64,000 nucleotides of DNA from assembly GCA_050084985.1 (NCBI GenBank), contig JBITNC010000002.1, positions 19,344,001-19,408,000 on the forward strand, read 5' to 3'. Position 1 is the first letter of the stretch, and each line of letters starts with the position of its first letter. The position numbers and the translations under genes are program-made. This document shows, piece by piece, positions 11,701-23,389 of the stretch. The notes below the pieces were generated by a model that was given only the letters and a program-made list of their open reading frames with translations, made no database searches and was not told where the DNA came from. This DNA is from Nageia nagi. Lineage: Eukaryota > Pinophyta.

Positions 11701-11770
11701 CGTATTTCATAGATGCTTAAACATTACACAATATTTATCAATAATTATTTTTATAGAACTTAGTAGATAT

Positions 11771-12980
11771 AATGGCTAGTTAGGCACCATTCTTAATCCA
11801 TCCACAATGGAATATAGTCAATCCCTTAAATCTAATAAATCCTATTGGTATTCTATTAAATGTCCTGAAGTTTCTTTAAAACTATAATGGTATTGAAAAG
11901 ATAGCTTATGAGCATTGTCTAGATGTCATTACTATAGGAAAGATTAATAATATCACTAAAGAAAATGTAATAGTTAGGCTTCTTGCTTAGTCTTTCAAAG
12001 GAAATGTACTCAACTTGTACTATTGTCTACCAAATGGGTCTATTACCTCCTAAAGATATCTTGTTGAGCCCTTTATCAAGGAGTTTGATGAAACCAAGGA
12101 TTATTATTCATTGTTCACATATTTTACTACCATTGAGAGGCATCCATAGGAATCCATCATAGACTTCAACATTAGTTTTGGTAAGACATGAAGTAGAATT
12201 CTAGCATAGGTAAAACCCATGATATCTATTGTATATATGTACTTTTTGTGAGCTTTCACTCTAGATTTAATGTTGAAAATATAGATGTCTAGGGAAACAA
12301 CATTCTTGGAATTATAACATGTGAAAATTTCTATTAAAGCTTCTCTAATCATTATCAATAAACTCTTTAGTAGAGTATCATCCCCTTTCACACCATAGAT
12401 CATGCTTCTAAAGGAAACTCAACACCTGAATTCATCCACTCCCCCTCTAGTAGAGATACCATGAGATTAGTCATTTGCTAGAAATCCTATAAACACAAGA
12501 GCATTAGGTAAACCACCTGCATCAAATTCAAGGTCAGCTCTACTAATACCTAATGTTCATTTAGCATTACTAGTGCCCCCCATAAGTCCTCAATCTCAAG
12601 GGGATAACACTATGTATATGGAGATCAATGAGCTCAAAGCAATGCTTCAAAGCATGAGAAATCAATCCATGACCCTAAGGGGTAATCAAAGGTTTGATGA
12701 AGGATAATAGAGGAGATTCTTGTTCCCTTAAAAGGAATATATATTAGTTGAAAAGGAGGAGGATCATGTACAACTATCTCTTGAGGTTATTGATGCTAAA
12801 GGGGTTGATTGGTGTATAGCTTACAATGACCCTCATGTACAAGAATTATGTCCTACGTATTACTATCAATCATATATGGTGGTTAATGGAGGAGTGACAT
12901 ATGAATGCATGAATACTAAGGCACTAAAGATAAATTTTGTAAACATTAGCCCTGCTAATATTGACATCCTATTTATTAAA
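11771..12980 (+). pseudogene. gag of Tat-like element 3
   Basis: A start near 11771 reads MAS then a stop and APFLIHPQWNIVNPLNLINP. The capsid region follows: IAYEHCLDVITIGKINNIT, NVIVRLLA, FKGNVLNLYYCLPNGSITS and VEPFIKEFDETKDYYSLFTY (about 11900-12125). This is the order of a plant gypsy gag core, in which a helical repeat of capsid packages the RNA. Further on, MEINELKAMLQSMRNQSM (about 12620-12675) looks like a coiled-coil linker, then ALKINFVNISPANID near 12920-12965. Stops are frequent. The next frames begin the protease region. Confidence 0.72.
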
Positions 12981-13314
12981 ACAAGGAGCTCAAAGAAGTC
13001 CTAAAAGGTATTTTATACACTCTAGGATCTTATTCTGAATCAACCCCTCCTAAACATGATCAATGAACACCCTCGAAAGGGAAATCTAAGGAATTAATTG
13101 AAGAAATAACCAAGTACAAAGATTCAAAGACTACAAAGAGTAGAGAAATCAACATAATCAAATAAAGTAAGTAGTTTGGTGATGAAAGAGAAAAAGTAAT
13201 GAGAACCTTCCAATTCTCATTGCTAACTTAGGCTCATAGATAGGAACAAGCTTAAAAATTTCAAAAAGATTCTTGGATAAGGAAGGAAGGTCAATGATTT
13301 TGATTCCATATAAT

Positions 13315-14085
13315 ATTTTTGATAAATTGAAGTAAACTCCCTCATAAGTATCATTATTTGATGCATTGCAAATTCTCAGACAAATAGATCTTCCTAAAGT
13401 GGTGTTGGATTATTCAATAAAAGGAGTATAATGGTTAAATTATAATTTAGAGGTGATTGGTAAACTATCAAAAATGGGTAAAATTAGACCTCTACCTTTC
13501 TATATTTAACTACAAATTGAAGATCATGTAGTATATAATTTCTTGACCAATTCCAAAGCTTTGAACACCATCATACCAAAGAAGATTGTAGATTTGATGC
13601 ATCTAGAATGTACAAGAAATTCAAATGGAGTGTTGCAGTTAGATGGAACCAATGCTAAAATGATCAAAGTACTGAAATATGTAGGGATGAAACTACAAAA
13701 TTATCCTAAAATATCAATCATCTAAGATATCACCATAGTATATCTACCTCCCTTATTTAGTCTATGCTTATCTAGAGAATTTACGGCCAAACTTGGAGGT
13801 TATCTATATATGGATTACTCATATGTCATGGTACTTGTAAAGAAAAAAGAGTGAAGATATTCAACAAATCCACATCACTCTTCCATTTCAAAAAAATGCA
13901 TCAAGTTAGTATGAATTATTACAGAGCCAAAGAATTAGATGAATTGATTAAAGATTTGCACCTCAACGATGATAATACCATGAATTTCCTTAATTCAATA
14001 GAGGAAGATGGGCATAGAAATTATGTAATCATTGACATGGATACTTCATTACCCACTCTTACGAAGAAATAGTTGAGAGGGTCAA
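13315..14085 (+). pseudogene. Retropepsin-like protease region of element 3
   Basis: The frame at 13543-13725 reads NSKALNTIIPKKIVDLMHLE and VLQLDGTNAKMIKVLKYVGM, followed after a stop by ITIVYLPPLFSLCLSREFTA (about 13733-13790). The layout matches the retropepsin-like domain of Tat elements, where the active site would be DSGA; here it reads NSKA, so both the catalytic Asp and Gly are gone. The 13851-14072 frame, ending YVIIDMDTSLPTL, is a linker to the next domain. Confidence 0.6.
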
Positions 14086-14089
14086 AATT

Positions 14090-14480
14090 GTAGGATATGC
14101 ATTTTGATGGGACATGATCTAAAGTTGGAGCAAGAGCTAGAAAGTTTTAAAAATCCCCTATGGAAGGAATAAAGAAATTTGCCTTCCATTTTATATGGAG
14201 TTGTACTAATAATGTTGTTAAGTACAAAGTGCTATGTTTCAAATTAGAACAAGTACCCAAAATAGGAGTTCAATACATTTGGATATTTAGATATTCAAAA
14301 TTAGCAATGAACCAAGTCATAAGCAAGTGTTTCACAAAACATCATTACTTAAAGACATATGAATTTGGCATGGGATTTGTTTGAAAGTTTCTCTTTGATC
14401 AAGTGCATAGTAGTACCCCACTCTCAAAATCAAAAAGCCAATGCATTAGCCCAAAAGGGATATAGGTTTGACTATACATA
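14090..14480 (+). pseudogene. RNase H-like domain placed upstream of RT, element 3
   Basis: The frame reads MHFDGT near 14100, then KFAFHFIWSCTNNVVKYKVL (14172-14231), WIFRYSKLAMNQVISKCF (about 14280-14333) and, after a frameshift, PHSQNQKANALAQKG (about 14418-14462). This is the RNase H fold of the second (archaeal-type) class found in Tat elements. The consensus would have VAEYEA, GDSE and KADALA at the three later active-site positions. Here these are VVKYKV, RYSK and KANALA, so only the first aspartate survives. Its place before RT, instead of after the first RNase H, is unusual for a Tat element. Confidence 0.75.
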
Positions 14481-14779
14481 ATACTATTCTATAAAAAAGG
14501 GATGAAAGTGATATATAAACCACCAATTCCATACAATGAATATTTTTGGTAAGTATTAAAATATGACGAACACATAAATCAGTTTTTAAAAGAGGAATTT
14601 TTATGTTGGAATCCCCAAGCCATTGAAGAATTATTCAAGGAACATATCATAATACAATTGCAAAATAATGCACTACCTAAAGGAGTCTTTTCTTTTGAAA
14701 AGATAATCATAGAGGGAAAGAATTTATAAGATATAGAAATAACCCCCAGGAAAGCCCTTAAAATTAGAAAATAAAATAA

Positions 14780-15700
14780 TTCAAAAGAAGTAAGGAAGAT
14801 CATAGAACTATGCTAAGAATTCTCTGAGATCATAGCTTTTTCCTATAATGATCTTAAGGTCTATGACAAAGGAATAAATCAACACACCATTGAACTAGTA
14901 GATAGTCCTAGATTAGTTTAATAAAAGAAAAAATCAATAAATCCTTTGATTGAAAGCACTATGAAGCAATAAGTGTTGAAGCTTTTCAATGCGAGCATCA
15001 TCTATCTGATCAAATAATTAAATTGGTCAGCAAAATTCATCCTAATAAGAAAGAAAAATGGGGATATAATACTCTTTATAGATTTTTTAAACCTAAATAA
15101 AGATTCTTTAAACAAAAATTATCCATTGACCCTAATGGAGCAAATATTACACACCATTGTAGGAGTTGAATGCTTCTAATTGATTTATGGCTTATTTGGA
15201 TACAACTAGGTCTAGTTGAAAAATGAAGATTAATTTAATATGGTATTTATTACTAAATGGAGAACATTTTATTTCTAAAGGATTTCATTTGGTCTATCCA
15301 ATATTAGAGGCATTTTTCAAAGAGAAATGGATCATGCTTTCGGAGAACTAGTAAATAAGATCATTATGTTTTACTTAGATGAAATTATCATGTTCTCACA
15401 AAAGTAGAGGTTCCATTTACAAAACCTCCAATAGGTATTATAGAAATACCAACAATTTAGAATCTCCCTCAATCCAAAAAATCCATCATTGCTATAGATG
15501 AAGGGATATTATTAGGGCATGTAATTTCTAAGGAAGGATTGTCAATAAATCCAAAAAGATCGAGTGTTATATCTAAGATAACCATGCCACCTAATAGGAA
15601 AGAATTGCAATCATTCTTAGGCCAAGTAAATTTTGTAAGGAGATTTATTCAAGACTTTTCTAGGATCATAAGACCTATTACTAAATTTCTAAAGAAAGAT
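14780..15700 (+). pseudogene. Reverse transcriptase of element 3
   Basis: The frame reads EFSEIIAFSYNDLKVYDKGI (about 14818-14877), the N-terminal extension seen before Tat RT. Fragments of the RT palm follow in shifting frames: LIRKKNGDIILFIDFLNLNK near 15041-15100 and FGLSNIRGIFQREMDHAFGE near 15290-15348. The active site reads MFYLDEIIMFS at 15367-15399, YLDE in place of YLDD. After it come GHVISKEGLSINPKRS and LQSFLGQVNFVRRFIQDFSR (15608-15667). Stops and at least two frameshifts are present. Confidence 0.85.
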
Positions 15701-16110
15701 ATCCCTTTCCACTAGATGGATGAAAGGAAGGAAGCTTTTGAACAAATTAAATATGTAATTATGAGAGCACCAATCCTAAAATATCCTAACTTTAGTAAGG
15801 AAATTATTTTCTATGCTTATAAAGCTAAAAAAACCATTCTTGCAATCTTCACTTATAAGGGAGAATACCATGACAAGAAGCTTGTAGCATTCTTAACTCA
15901 AAAACTCAAAGATGTTAAAGAGAGGTATATTTTTATTGAGAAGCAAGTATACATGGTCATGAAGGCCCTCAATAAAATAAAGTATTTTATCTCTTGAAGT
16001 AAAGTATTAGTTCTCATAATACACCTATATATAAGAAATTACGTCCTTCAAGGAGAACTAAATGAAGGAGGAGTTGGATGGATCACAAAGATAAACAAAT
16101 ACAATATAAA
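15700..16110 (+). pseudogene. RNase H (gypsy type) of element 3
   Basis: An open frame at 15716-15997 reads MDERKEAFEQIKYVIMRAPI, IIFYAYKAKKTILAIF, KKLVAFLTQKLKDVKERY and KQVYMVMKALNKIKYF. This is the RNase H / tether domain that directly follows gypsy RT. The first catalytic aspartate (usually TDAS) is replaced in FYAYKAK. The domain follows RT without a gap. Confidence 0.82.
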
Positions 16111-16329
16111 ACCTAATCCAATAAAGGTATTATAAGGTTGAGCCCTATGCCAATATTTAGCATTCAATGCAGTTATAAAACCTATATTTTTCCAAGAAGA
16201 ACCTCATCCATGTGATGAATAGGTTGAACTAAGGGGATTTATGCATCAATTGATAACATATTTCTTATAAGGAAGACTCTCAAAAAACCTTAATGCTTTT
16301 CAAAGATAAGATCAGATCTACATGCCCTT

Positions 16330-17445
16330 AGTTATACAATGATCGAAGATGCTTTGTATCTATAAAGTCATAATAGAGTTCTCCTTAGGTACATTGGACA
16401 AGAAGAAATAAACCAATTCATCAAGGAATTCCATTTTGGAAATTTTGAATGTAATTCTTCTAGATACACTACTATTGCCAAAATCATGTAGGCAAGATAT
16501 TACTAGCCCACTATTTTCAAATATGCTTTATGGGTTATTAAGGAATATGAAGAATGATGGCCATGCCATTGCAATTAGTCATAGTTGAAGAGACTTTCCA
16601 GTAATGGGGTTTGGAATTCATTAGATTCATAAAATGAAACTATTCATCTGATAACAAGTTCATCCGTATGACAACATAGTACTTCACCTTTGTGATCAGC
16701 CATAAAAAGTGTAGATTAAGATGTGATCATTAGCCTTATGGAGAAACTAATCATCAGATTTGGTATACCTATATTAATTATACCAAATAATAATCTCTCT
16801 TTCCTTGGAGCTAGGTTGAGATAATTTCAATGATGTATAGTATCTATTAAAGACCTCATCAAACTATTACCCCCAAGGAAATGGCTTGGTAGAGTAAACC
16901 AATAAGAACATACTTTGAATACTCAAAAGAACCATCTAAGAAAATCAAAGGGCTTAGGATAAGAATCTTGACCTAGCACTATGAGCAAATCACATCACAA
17001 TAAAACATTTGATTAAAAAATCTCCCTACACCATGGTCTATGGGAAGAGAGTAGTATTACCAAGTCACCTTGAACTCTCATCAATAAGAATCATGTAAGA
17101 ATATAACATGCTAAATTTTGAGCCTTAACATATCTGACTCTTTGAGTTACTACATCTAGAAGAGGTACAAAAAGATTCATATAAAGAGCTACAAAAGAGA
17201 AATAATATCATCAAAAACTAGTTTGATAAAATGAAAGCTACCACCCAAGAATTCAAATAAGAGGTCCTGGTCCTAAAATGGGATGAAGATAAAGCTAAGC
17301 CTAGAAGATATCAAAATTTTGATTCACTATGATCTAGGCCTTACATCATCATTCAGGAGAACAAATTTTATTCCACTGAGTTGGTATGATTGGATGGGCA
17401 TATTTTGCCTCTTATAATCAATGAAATACATTTAAAATCATAGCC
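16330..17445 (+). pseudogene. Integrase of element 3
   Basis: Fragments in shifting frames: MIEDALYL, VLLRYIGQEEINQFIKEFHF (the zinc-binding N-terminus begins with the H in EFHFG, near 16430), IMARYY-like text ending TTIFKY, then LIIRFGIPILIIPNNNLSF near 16750-16805 where the second catalytic Asp of the usual TDNG is lost (PNNN). The C-terminus reads RPYIIIQENKFYSTELVWLDG near 17338-17400. No LTR is visible right after it. A perfect 8-bp stem (TAGTTGGT/ACCAACTA) occurs at 17457-17478. Confidence 0.75.
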
Positions 17446-17479
17446 CGGATAGATATTAGTTGGTAAGACCACCAACTAT

Positions 17480-17985
17480 CATGTACTTTAATGTAAATAC
17501 ATGTGAAGTGTATTTTGTTTTAATCTATTAATTTTGGTCATTCATTAGATATAGTTAGTCAAGATAATATGGTTGGTCTCTGATAACCTTGATATTAGTA
17601 GGAAATGTGTATTAATGAGTTGTGCACTTCAAGGAAATTCATCTCCCCAAAAATGCCTAAATCATTTTGCATGCAAGAAAGAAGACCCTAAATAATCAAG
17701 AGAGCTAAGCACACTGAATTGGAGAATAATTTTGAAGACCCTAAGTGTAGCAAAGTTGAAAGAAAGAGATAAAAGAGTTATGTAGTAGTGTATGCAAATA
17801 TGAAAGAAAAGCATTATGTAATAGTGCAATAAATGAGTTGATAATCATATTGGGTAAGGCAACATGTGGAATGATAGGTTGTAAAGGATATGAGATACCT
17901 AGATAATCAAGCATAAAAAGCACATCAATGAAGTAGCTTAGTCCAGATGTTTTGAAGAGAAAGAAAATATGGCCTACAAGGGTGT
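17480..17985. other. Spacer between element 3 and the next retroelement ORF
   Basis: AT-rich, no recognised protein on either strand. It probably includes the 3' LTR or UTR remains of element 3, but no boundary can be drawn. Confidence 0.4.
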
Positions 17986-17989
17986 TGCA

Positions 17990-20720
17990 ATAAGTTGTTT
18001 GTATTGGATGGTTCCCATAGCTTATCACCTAGTTCCTAAGCTAATCACATTAATCAAGGAGCTAGCTTATCCAAAGAAAAAGGTTGTGATGATTCTCAAT
18101 GGGGAGGAAGTGATAGAATTCTAACCTTATTCAATTAGCTAAGCCTTTGATCAACCTTTAAAAGAATGAAGGGGCATAGAAATTCATATCCCTAAATAAA
18201 TGAGGTAATACAACAACCACATGCTAAATTGGTTCACTGCAAGGTATAAGGATGCTAGAGTAGAAAGGTAAAAGAGGATGTTGAGGGAAGAGATGCCCTT
18301 AAGATTTTTTAGAAATGATTATCAGTTGATTTACTCTATGTTGGCTATGGATTTGGGAGAACCAATGGATAAGTGGATGCATAACTACCAAATTTCTCTG
18401 GCATATGCAGTCATGCACCCAACCTAAGCTTATATTTTTTATTGGTCAGAATTCATTTCAAGAAACATAGATGAGAAATTAAAGAACCTAAACAAAACTA
18501 GGTTGTTCACCTACACATCCTATATAATTTAGTTCTTGATTTACCAATGCTTGTTAATATTTTCCCAATTGGATTTTTCCCTAAATATGTAGGATGGTTC
18601 CATATTGTTGATGAATGAATGGATAAATGTTCTAAGTTAAACAAAGGGATATTACCCTTTTGCATATTATGTGTTAGGATCTATATTAAATTTACTGCAA
18701 GGGGTTGTACTATTGTGATTGTTCTCACAAGATATAAATTCCTTAAGAATGAAGAATGTAGAAATAGGAGATTAGTATTTCATAGAGAGAAGTATTATAA
18801 TCAAATTGTATGGGTTTGTATGTAGGCCAATGTTACATCCTTTATATATTACTAATTGGGTATTTGGTTTAGAATTATGTAATCAAATAGACTATATTGA
18901 TAGCAAATATATAAGCAAAACTGGGAAAAAATCCCTTTATTAAATCCATTTCACTTTCCAATATATCATCATAAAAAAGAAATGGGTTCACCCAAAAATA
19001 AAAGAGAAAATAGTCAATTTGAGGTTACAAGAACTATCCAATAGCAAGGAATACATGGATGGTTTTTTTTCCTAAAGGCTAGAAGCATTAGGAAATGTAA
19101 AAGTAGTCAAGTTCATCAAAAGTTCATAAAAGGATATAGATATTTTGAGAAAATAAGGGGAAACTAAGCCACAAATGCCTCATAAAGTAGTTGTACTAGA
19201 AACCCTCTTGAAATGGAGAGAATTCTATAAAAAGGGAGAAATTTTTTGACCCCACTAGACTAATGTTGACCAATTCTCTAATGAAGAAGCTAAGAGAAAC
19301 CAACTAGTCACTAGAAAAATAAACAACATTCATACAATATTGCATAGAGTTTAGCACTAAGATCACCCCTTAGGAAAATGAGAGTGATTCAAGATTCAAT
19401 GAATTGTATGACTAAGAGAATTGGGAGGAGAAGTATTATAGAGTAGACAAAGGTGGAGAACCTTACCTAGATGATAAACAAGACATATAAATGGATGAGG
19501 ATTCCCAAGAAAGGGAGGTATCAACAAATTAGGAAGAGTTGAAAGAAGAAATTATGACCAAGACCCTCCAAATTGCATTAGAAGTCCAAGAGCCTCCAAT
19601 AAGGTAGAGAATGCATCAAAGATAATAAGAAATGGTAGAGAATATTCTCATCATTGGGAACATAAATAAGAACCCAAAATATATTCACAATAATTAGAAG
19701 GAGGAGCTATGGGATCAAAAAAGGAGAGAAGAATAAATCATCGACACAACCATACTACCAACACCTTAGGTACACATATTCCTTTCCATGCATCTTCTAA
19801 AACTTTACCTAGATCTTATAATATGATGAATCCATAAATGTACAAGATACTTTCCCACATAAATTATGCCATATCTTAACCCAATAAAATATTCCCATTA
19901 AACCTTATGTCTCCTATTCCTGCAACCTCTATCTACAAGATACCATTGGCATATCATCCACAACCCTCACCATACCTCAAAAAACACTAGCTAATAAAAC
20001 CATATCATTTTTTTATCTTTGTAGCTGGTTAATAGGTATCCATTGTAGGTATTTATTATGAGTTTTCTAAACTACAAAAGGAGAAGATTTTTAGGCAAAA
20101 AAAAATAAAGAATATTGTTGATCCTTTGGGTCAGTTCTGATTACAAATAGAGATAGAATCCAAGAAATAAAAATTGCATATGTTCATGACTCAATATATG
20201 TATCCAAGAGAATCCCCATAATAGGAAAAGATTTTCACCTTTGAACTGGATTATAAAAACTCCCAATAGCTGATAAGAACCAATTCTTATAGATAAGGGT
20301 AGACCTAATGAAAAGTGATGCAATCTAGTATCAAGAAAAAATCCATAAGGAGACTAAGAAGAACGCCTTTTAATGACCTGATTAAATGCTAAAAAAGAAA
20401 AGAATAAGGCCTTGAGTCTTAAAATTGAATAATTAACAACTACATTAAACATAATGCCTTCAAGCTTAGAGCTACAATAGAAAGAGGAGGGTTTAAAAGA
20501 GAAAATTAAGGAGTTGGAAAGATTATTGGACCCCTAAAGATGAAATTGGATCAAAACAAAAATTTAATTTCCCAAAGAGATGAGAAAATAATGAAGGTAA
20601 AGTAAATGATCACTAAAATAGATAAATTGTTAATTGACCTTAAAGAAAAGGAGGAAGAAATCACAAATCTACTAAGGTAGAAAGAAAGAAAAGAAGCTAA
20701 AATTTCTCAAGAAAAGAACA
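17990..20720 (+). pseudogene. Long decayed retroelement-associated ORF of unknown function
   Basis: Plus-strand frames broken mainly by Gln-to-stop changes read VPIAYHLVPKLI, then VVMILNGEEVIEF near 18085-18120, MLNWFTARYKDARVER, MLREEMPLRFFRNDYQLIYS and MDKWMHNYQISLAYAVMHP near 18366-18420. Later parts (19400-19560) are very acidic, with EEKYYRVDKGGEPYLDD. A lysine/glutamate-rich part with coiled-coil character, LKEKIKELERLL near 20493-20528, lies at the end. I recall similar long ORFs lying upstream of gag-pol in plant Tat-type elements, but I cannot name a function. It ends where the copy A/B homology begins (20729). Confidence 0.5.
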
Positions 20721-20839
20721 TTATGTGGTTCAAAATTACAAATACAAAGGGGGCATTTAGGAAAATATGAACAAGTAATGCCTACTTTCCCCAATACTTC
20801 TAAGTCTCAAATGAGAGAAATAGGCTTGGGTAGTGATGG

Positions 20840-21430
20840 TTAAGTAAAACAAAAATGGGGTCCTATTAAATTTATTAAAGACTACAATTTGATAGAGTTA
20901 TCGAATGATATTGATGTAGATACATGGATTGATGATTCTATACCTCTTGAATTTGACTATTTTAGTACTAATGACGATCTTCTTGAATACTTATTGGAAC
21001 ATTCAGAATTGCCCAAATCTAACGAGAAATGCAAAGAAACTTATATCCTTAATGAATATGCTTATTTTGACTGAGAGATCAATTTTCATGAAGTATTACA
21101 AGTTCAACCATTAGATGCAGTTGAGGATGATGTGCAAAGCATGGAAGAATTTCCTTCCTTGCAAAAGAAAGAAGATCTTGCATTTCCATAAGAGGAGTTG
21201 ACACCCATCAATATTGGTATTTCATATGATGAAAAGTGGATACAAATTGGAGCAACCCTACCTTGTCCACAATAATAAAGGTACAAAAATAAATTCATTG
21301 AATATTCTAAGAATTTTTCTTGGTCCTATGATGATATGCTAGGTTTAGATCCTTCATTTTTTATGTATAATTTACCATTGAAATATGAAGCCAAGCTATT
21401 AAAATAGAAAACCAAGAAAGATGCATCCTT
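20840..21430 (+). pseudogene. Acidic linker preceding RT, copy A
   Basis: The frame from about 20850 reads WGPIKFIKDYNLIEL and, at 20889-21074, IELSNDIDVDTWIDDSIPLE followed by YFSTNDDLLEYLLEHSELPK. It then runs through EEFPSLQKKEDLAFP, a stop at 21189-21191, and EELTPINIG to YSKNFSWSYDDMLGLDPSFF, the start of the RT extension. The strongly acidic linker has no known fold that I recognise. Copies B (38957-39175) and C (63.3-63.8 kb, minus) have the same domain, so it belongs to the family. Confidence 0.72.
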
Positions 21431-22260
21431 CCAAGGTATTACTAGTTAAGAAAGAGAATGAGAAATATTTAAATGCTAGATTCATAAGGCCAATTGACTA
21501 TTTTGAATGGTTGGCTAACATTGTCCCTGTTTCTAAACCAACTAGTAAGATCTAAGTATGTAATGATTTCATGATATTAATAATGCTTTTTCGAAAGATG
21601 ATTTTTCATTGCCTAATATTGATATGATTATTGATAGTATAGCTAGTCATGATACATTGTCATTTATGGATGGATTTTCTTGCTATAAGAAAATATTGAT
21701 TAACCCTACTAACCAACATAAAATAACTTTTACTACCCCTTGGGGTAATTTTTGTTGGAAGGTCATGCCTAACAGACTTAAAAATGTAGTAGCTACATAT
21801 AAAAAAGGCAATGGTCACCATGTTTGATGAGCACATTCACAATACAATGGAGGTATATGTTGATGACATTCGAGTCAAATCTAATTAAGGATAAGATCAT
21901 CTACAAGCACTTAAAGAGGTATTCACCATTTTACAAATGTATGAATTAATACTTAAACCTCAAAAATATGCATTTGGTGTTCTTCTAGTAAATTATTATG
22001 ATTCATGGTTTCTAATCAAGGAATAGAAGTAGACCCTAAGAAGGTTAAAGCCATTGTTAGTATGCCTCCACCCAAAAACTTGAAATAATTAAGGAGCCTC
22101 CAATGTAAAATAAACTCAGTCAAAAGATTCATTTCACAACTTGGAGATAAGTATAGGCTATTCACCCATTTGCTCAAATTTTTGTCAAGTTTGTATAGGA
22201 TGACAATTACCAAAAAATGTTTGAGGATATCATACAATATTTTCTTAATCCTCCTATCCT
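21430..22260 (+). pseudogene. Reverse transcriptase of copy A
   Basis: The frame reads PSKVLLVKKENEKYLNARFI and RPIDYFEWLANIVPV (21430-21535), DDFSLPNIDMIIDSIASHDT (about 21598-21657), MDGFSCYKKILINPTNQHKI and FTTPWGNFCWKVMPNRLKNV. After a frameshift near 21805 the active site is MEVYVDDIRVKSN near 21848-21886. YVDD is intact. A stop at 21999-22001 precedes FMVSNQGIEVDPKKVKAIV; another lies at 22086-22088. Both are shared with copy B. Confidence 0.9.
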
Positions 22261-22640
22261 AGTGCCCATGGATTTTTTAAAACTTTCTTACTTATACATA
22301 TAAGCCACATTATATGTATTAGGCATAATGCTTTGTCAAAAAGATATAGAAAATAAGGAAAAATCCATCTATTATCTTAGAAAATGTTGATTGATTATGA
22401 GACTAGATACACTTCTATAGAAAACATTTGCTATGGTATTGTCTTCATTACTAAAAAATTAAGGCATTATTTATTATATTGCATTGCATTTGTTATTAGT
22501 CCTATTAACCGATTGAAATGCCTTGTGGCTAAGCAACATCTATTAGGTAGACTTGCAAAATGGATAATGTTATTACAAGAATTTGATATCAATGTTGTAA
22601 AGTAAAAGTCCATCAAAGGCCAAGCTAATTTCCCATAAGA
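22260..22640 (+). pseudogene. First RNase H (gypsy type) of copy A
   Basis: The frame at 22384-22605 reads MLIDYETRYTSIENICYGIV and FITKKLRHYLLY, the later part of the gypsy RNase H/tether domain, then VAKQHLLGRLAKWIMLLQEF and DINVVK. The earlier part, including the first aspartate, lies in the frameshifted stretch near 22270-22340 where a stop interrupts AYLYI. It directly follows RT, as in all gypsy elements. Confidence 0.82.
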
Positions 22641-22774
22641 TGGGGAGTTAGTCATCCATTAAGAATTTCTAGAAAAATATCAAGGTGATCCATGTTGCCA
22701 ATGGCATGTAGACCTTTTAGAGGGCTACCATCGATGTAACTTTGATGAGAACTTGATCCTCGATGAGTAAATAT

Positions 22775-23080
22775 GCCTCATGGAAGATGAACCCACTATT
22801 TGGACCCTATATTTTGATGGTTGAAAATGCTCCCATGGAGCAAGAACAGGTATTATCTTGGTATCTCCGATAAATGAGGTAATCCCTATGGCTTACAAAC
22901 TTAGTTTTGATTGCAAAAATAATATGGCTAAATATGAGGCATTGATATTAAGATTGAAAGCTATTGTAAATTTGAAAATCCAGGATATAGAGATATATGG
23001 GGATTCATAGCTTGTTGTCAATCAAGTGTAGGATTTCTTTGATACTAAGGATGAAAAGTTAACTCCTTATAAAATAGTGG
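22775..23080 (+). pseudogene. Second (archaeal-type) RNase H domain of copy A
   Basis: The frame reads MEDEPTIWTLYFDG, a stop, KCSHGARTGIILVSPINEVI, YKLSFDCKNNMAKYEALILR and IYGDS followed by a stop and LVVNQV. The catalytic acids D (YFDG), E (KYEA) and D (GDS) are all kept, and stops at 22824-22826 and 23008-23010 break the frame. A second RNase H between the gypsy RNase H and integrase is the hallmark of the Tat lineage. The 23008 stop is shared with copy B. Confidence 0.85.
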
Positions 23081-23389
23081 TGACTGATTTATTACATCAA
23101 TTGATATATATGCTATTCAAAATATTCTAATAACTAATAATAGGTATGCAAATGAAATGGTAAGTACAACCTTTCTAGTACCAATTAAGATTAAGGATGA
23201 AGAAACTAGCCTCACAATTTGTAAGTTAAGCTCTCCTTCTTACATGGATCATATGGATGAGATTCAAGCTTATTTTATTATGGAAAATTGGTACTTTGAT
23301 ATCTATAATTATTTTAAAAATCAAACCACTCTTGAAATTTTTGATAGAAATGAAAGAGTTAGATTGAAAAGAACTATAATAAGATATGT

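Noticed and set aside
17457-17478. Short hairpin TAGTTGGT/ACCAACTA that looks like a terminator
   Set aside because: Rho-independent terminators are not expected in a plant nuclear genome and no gene context supports a role.
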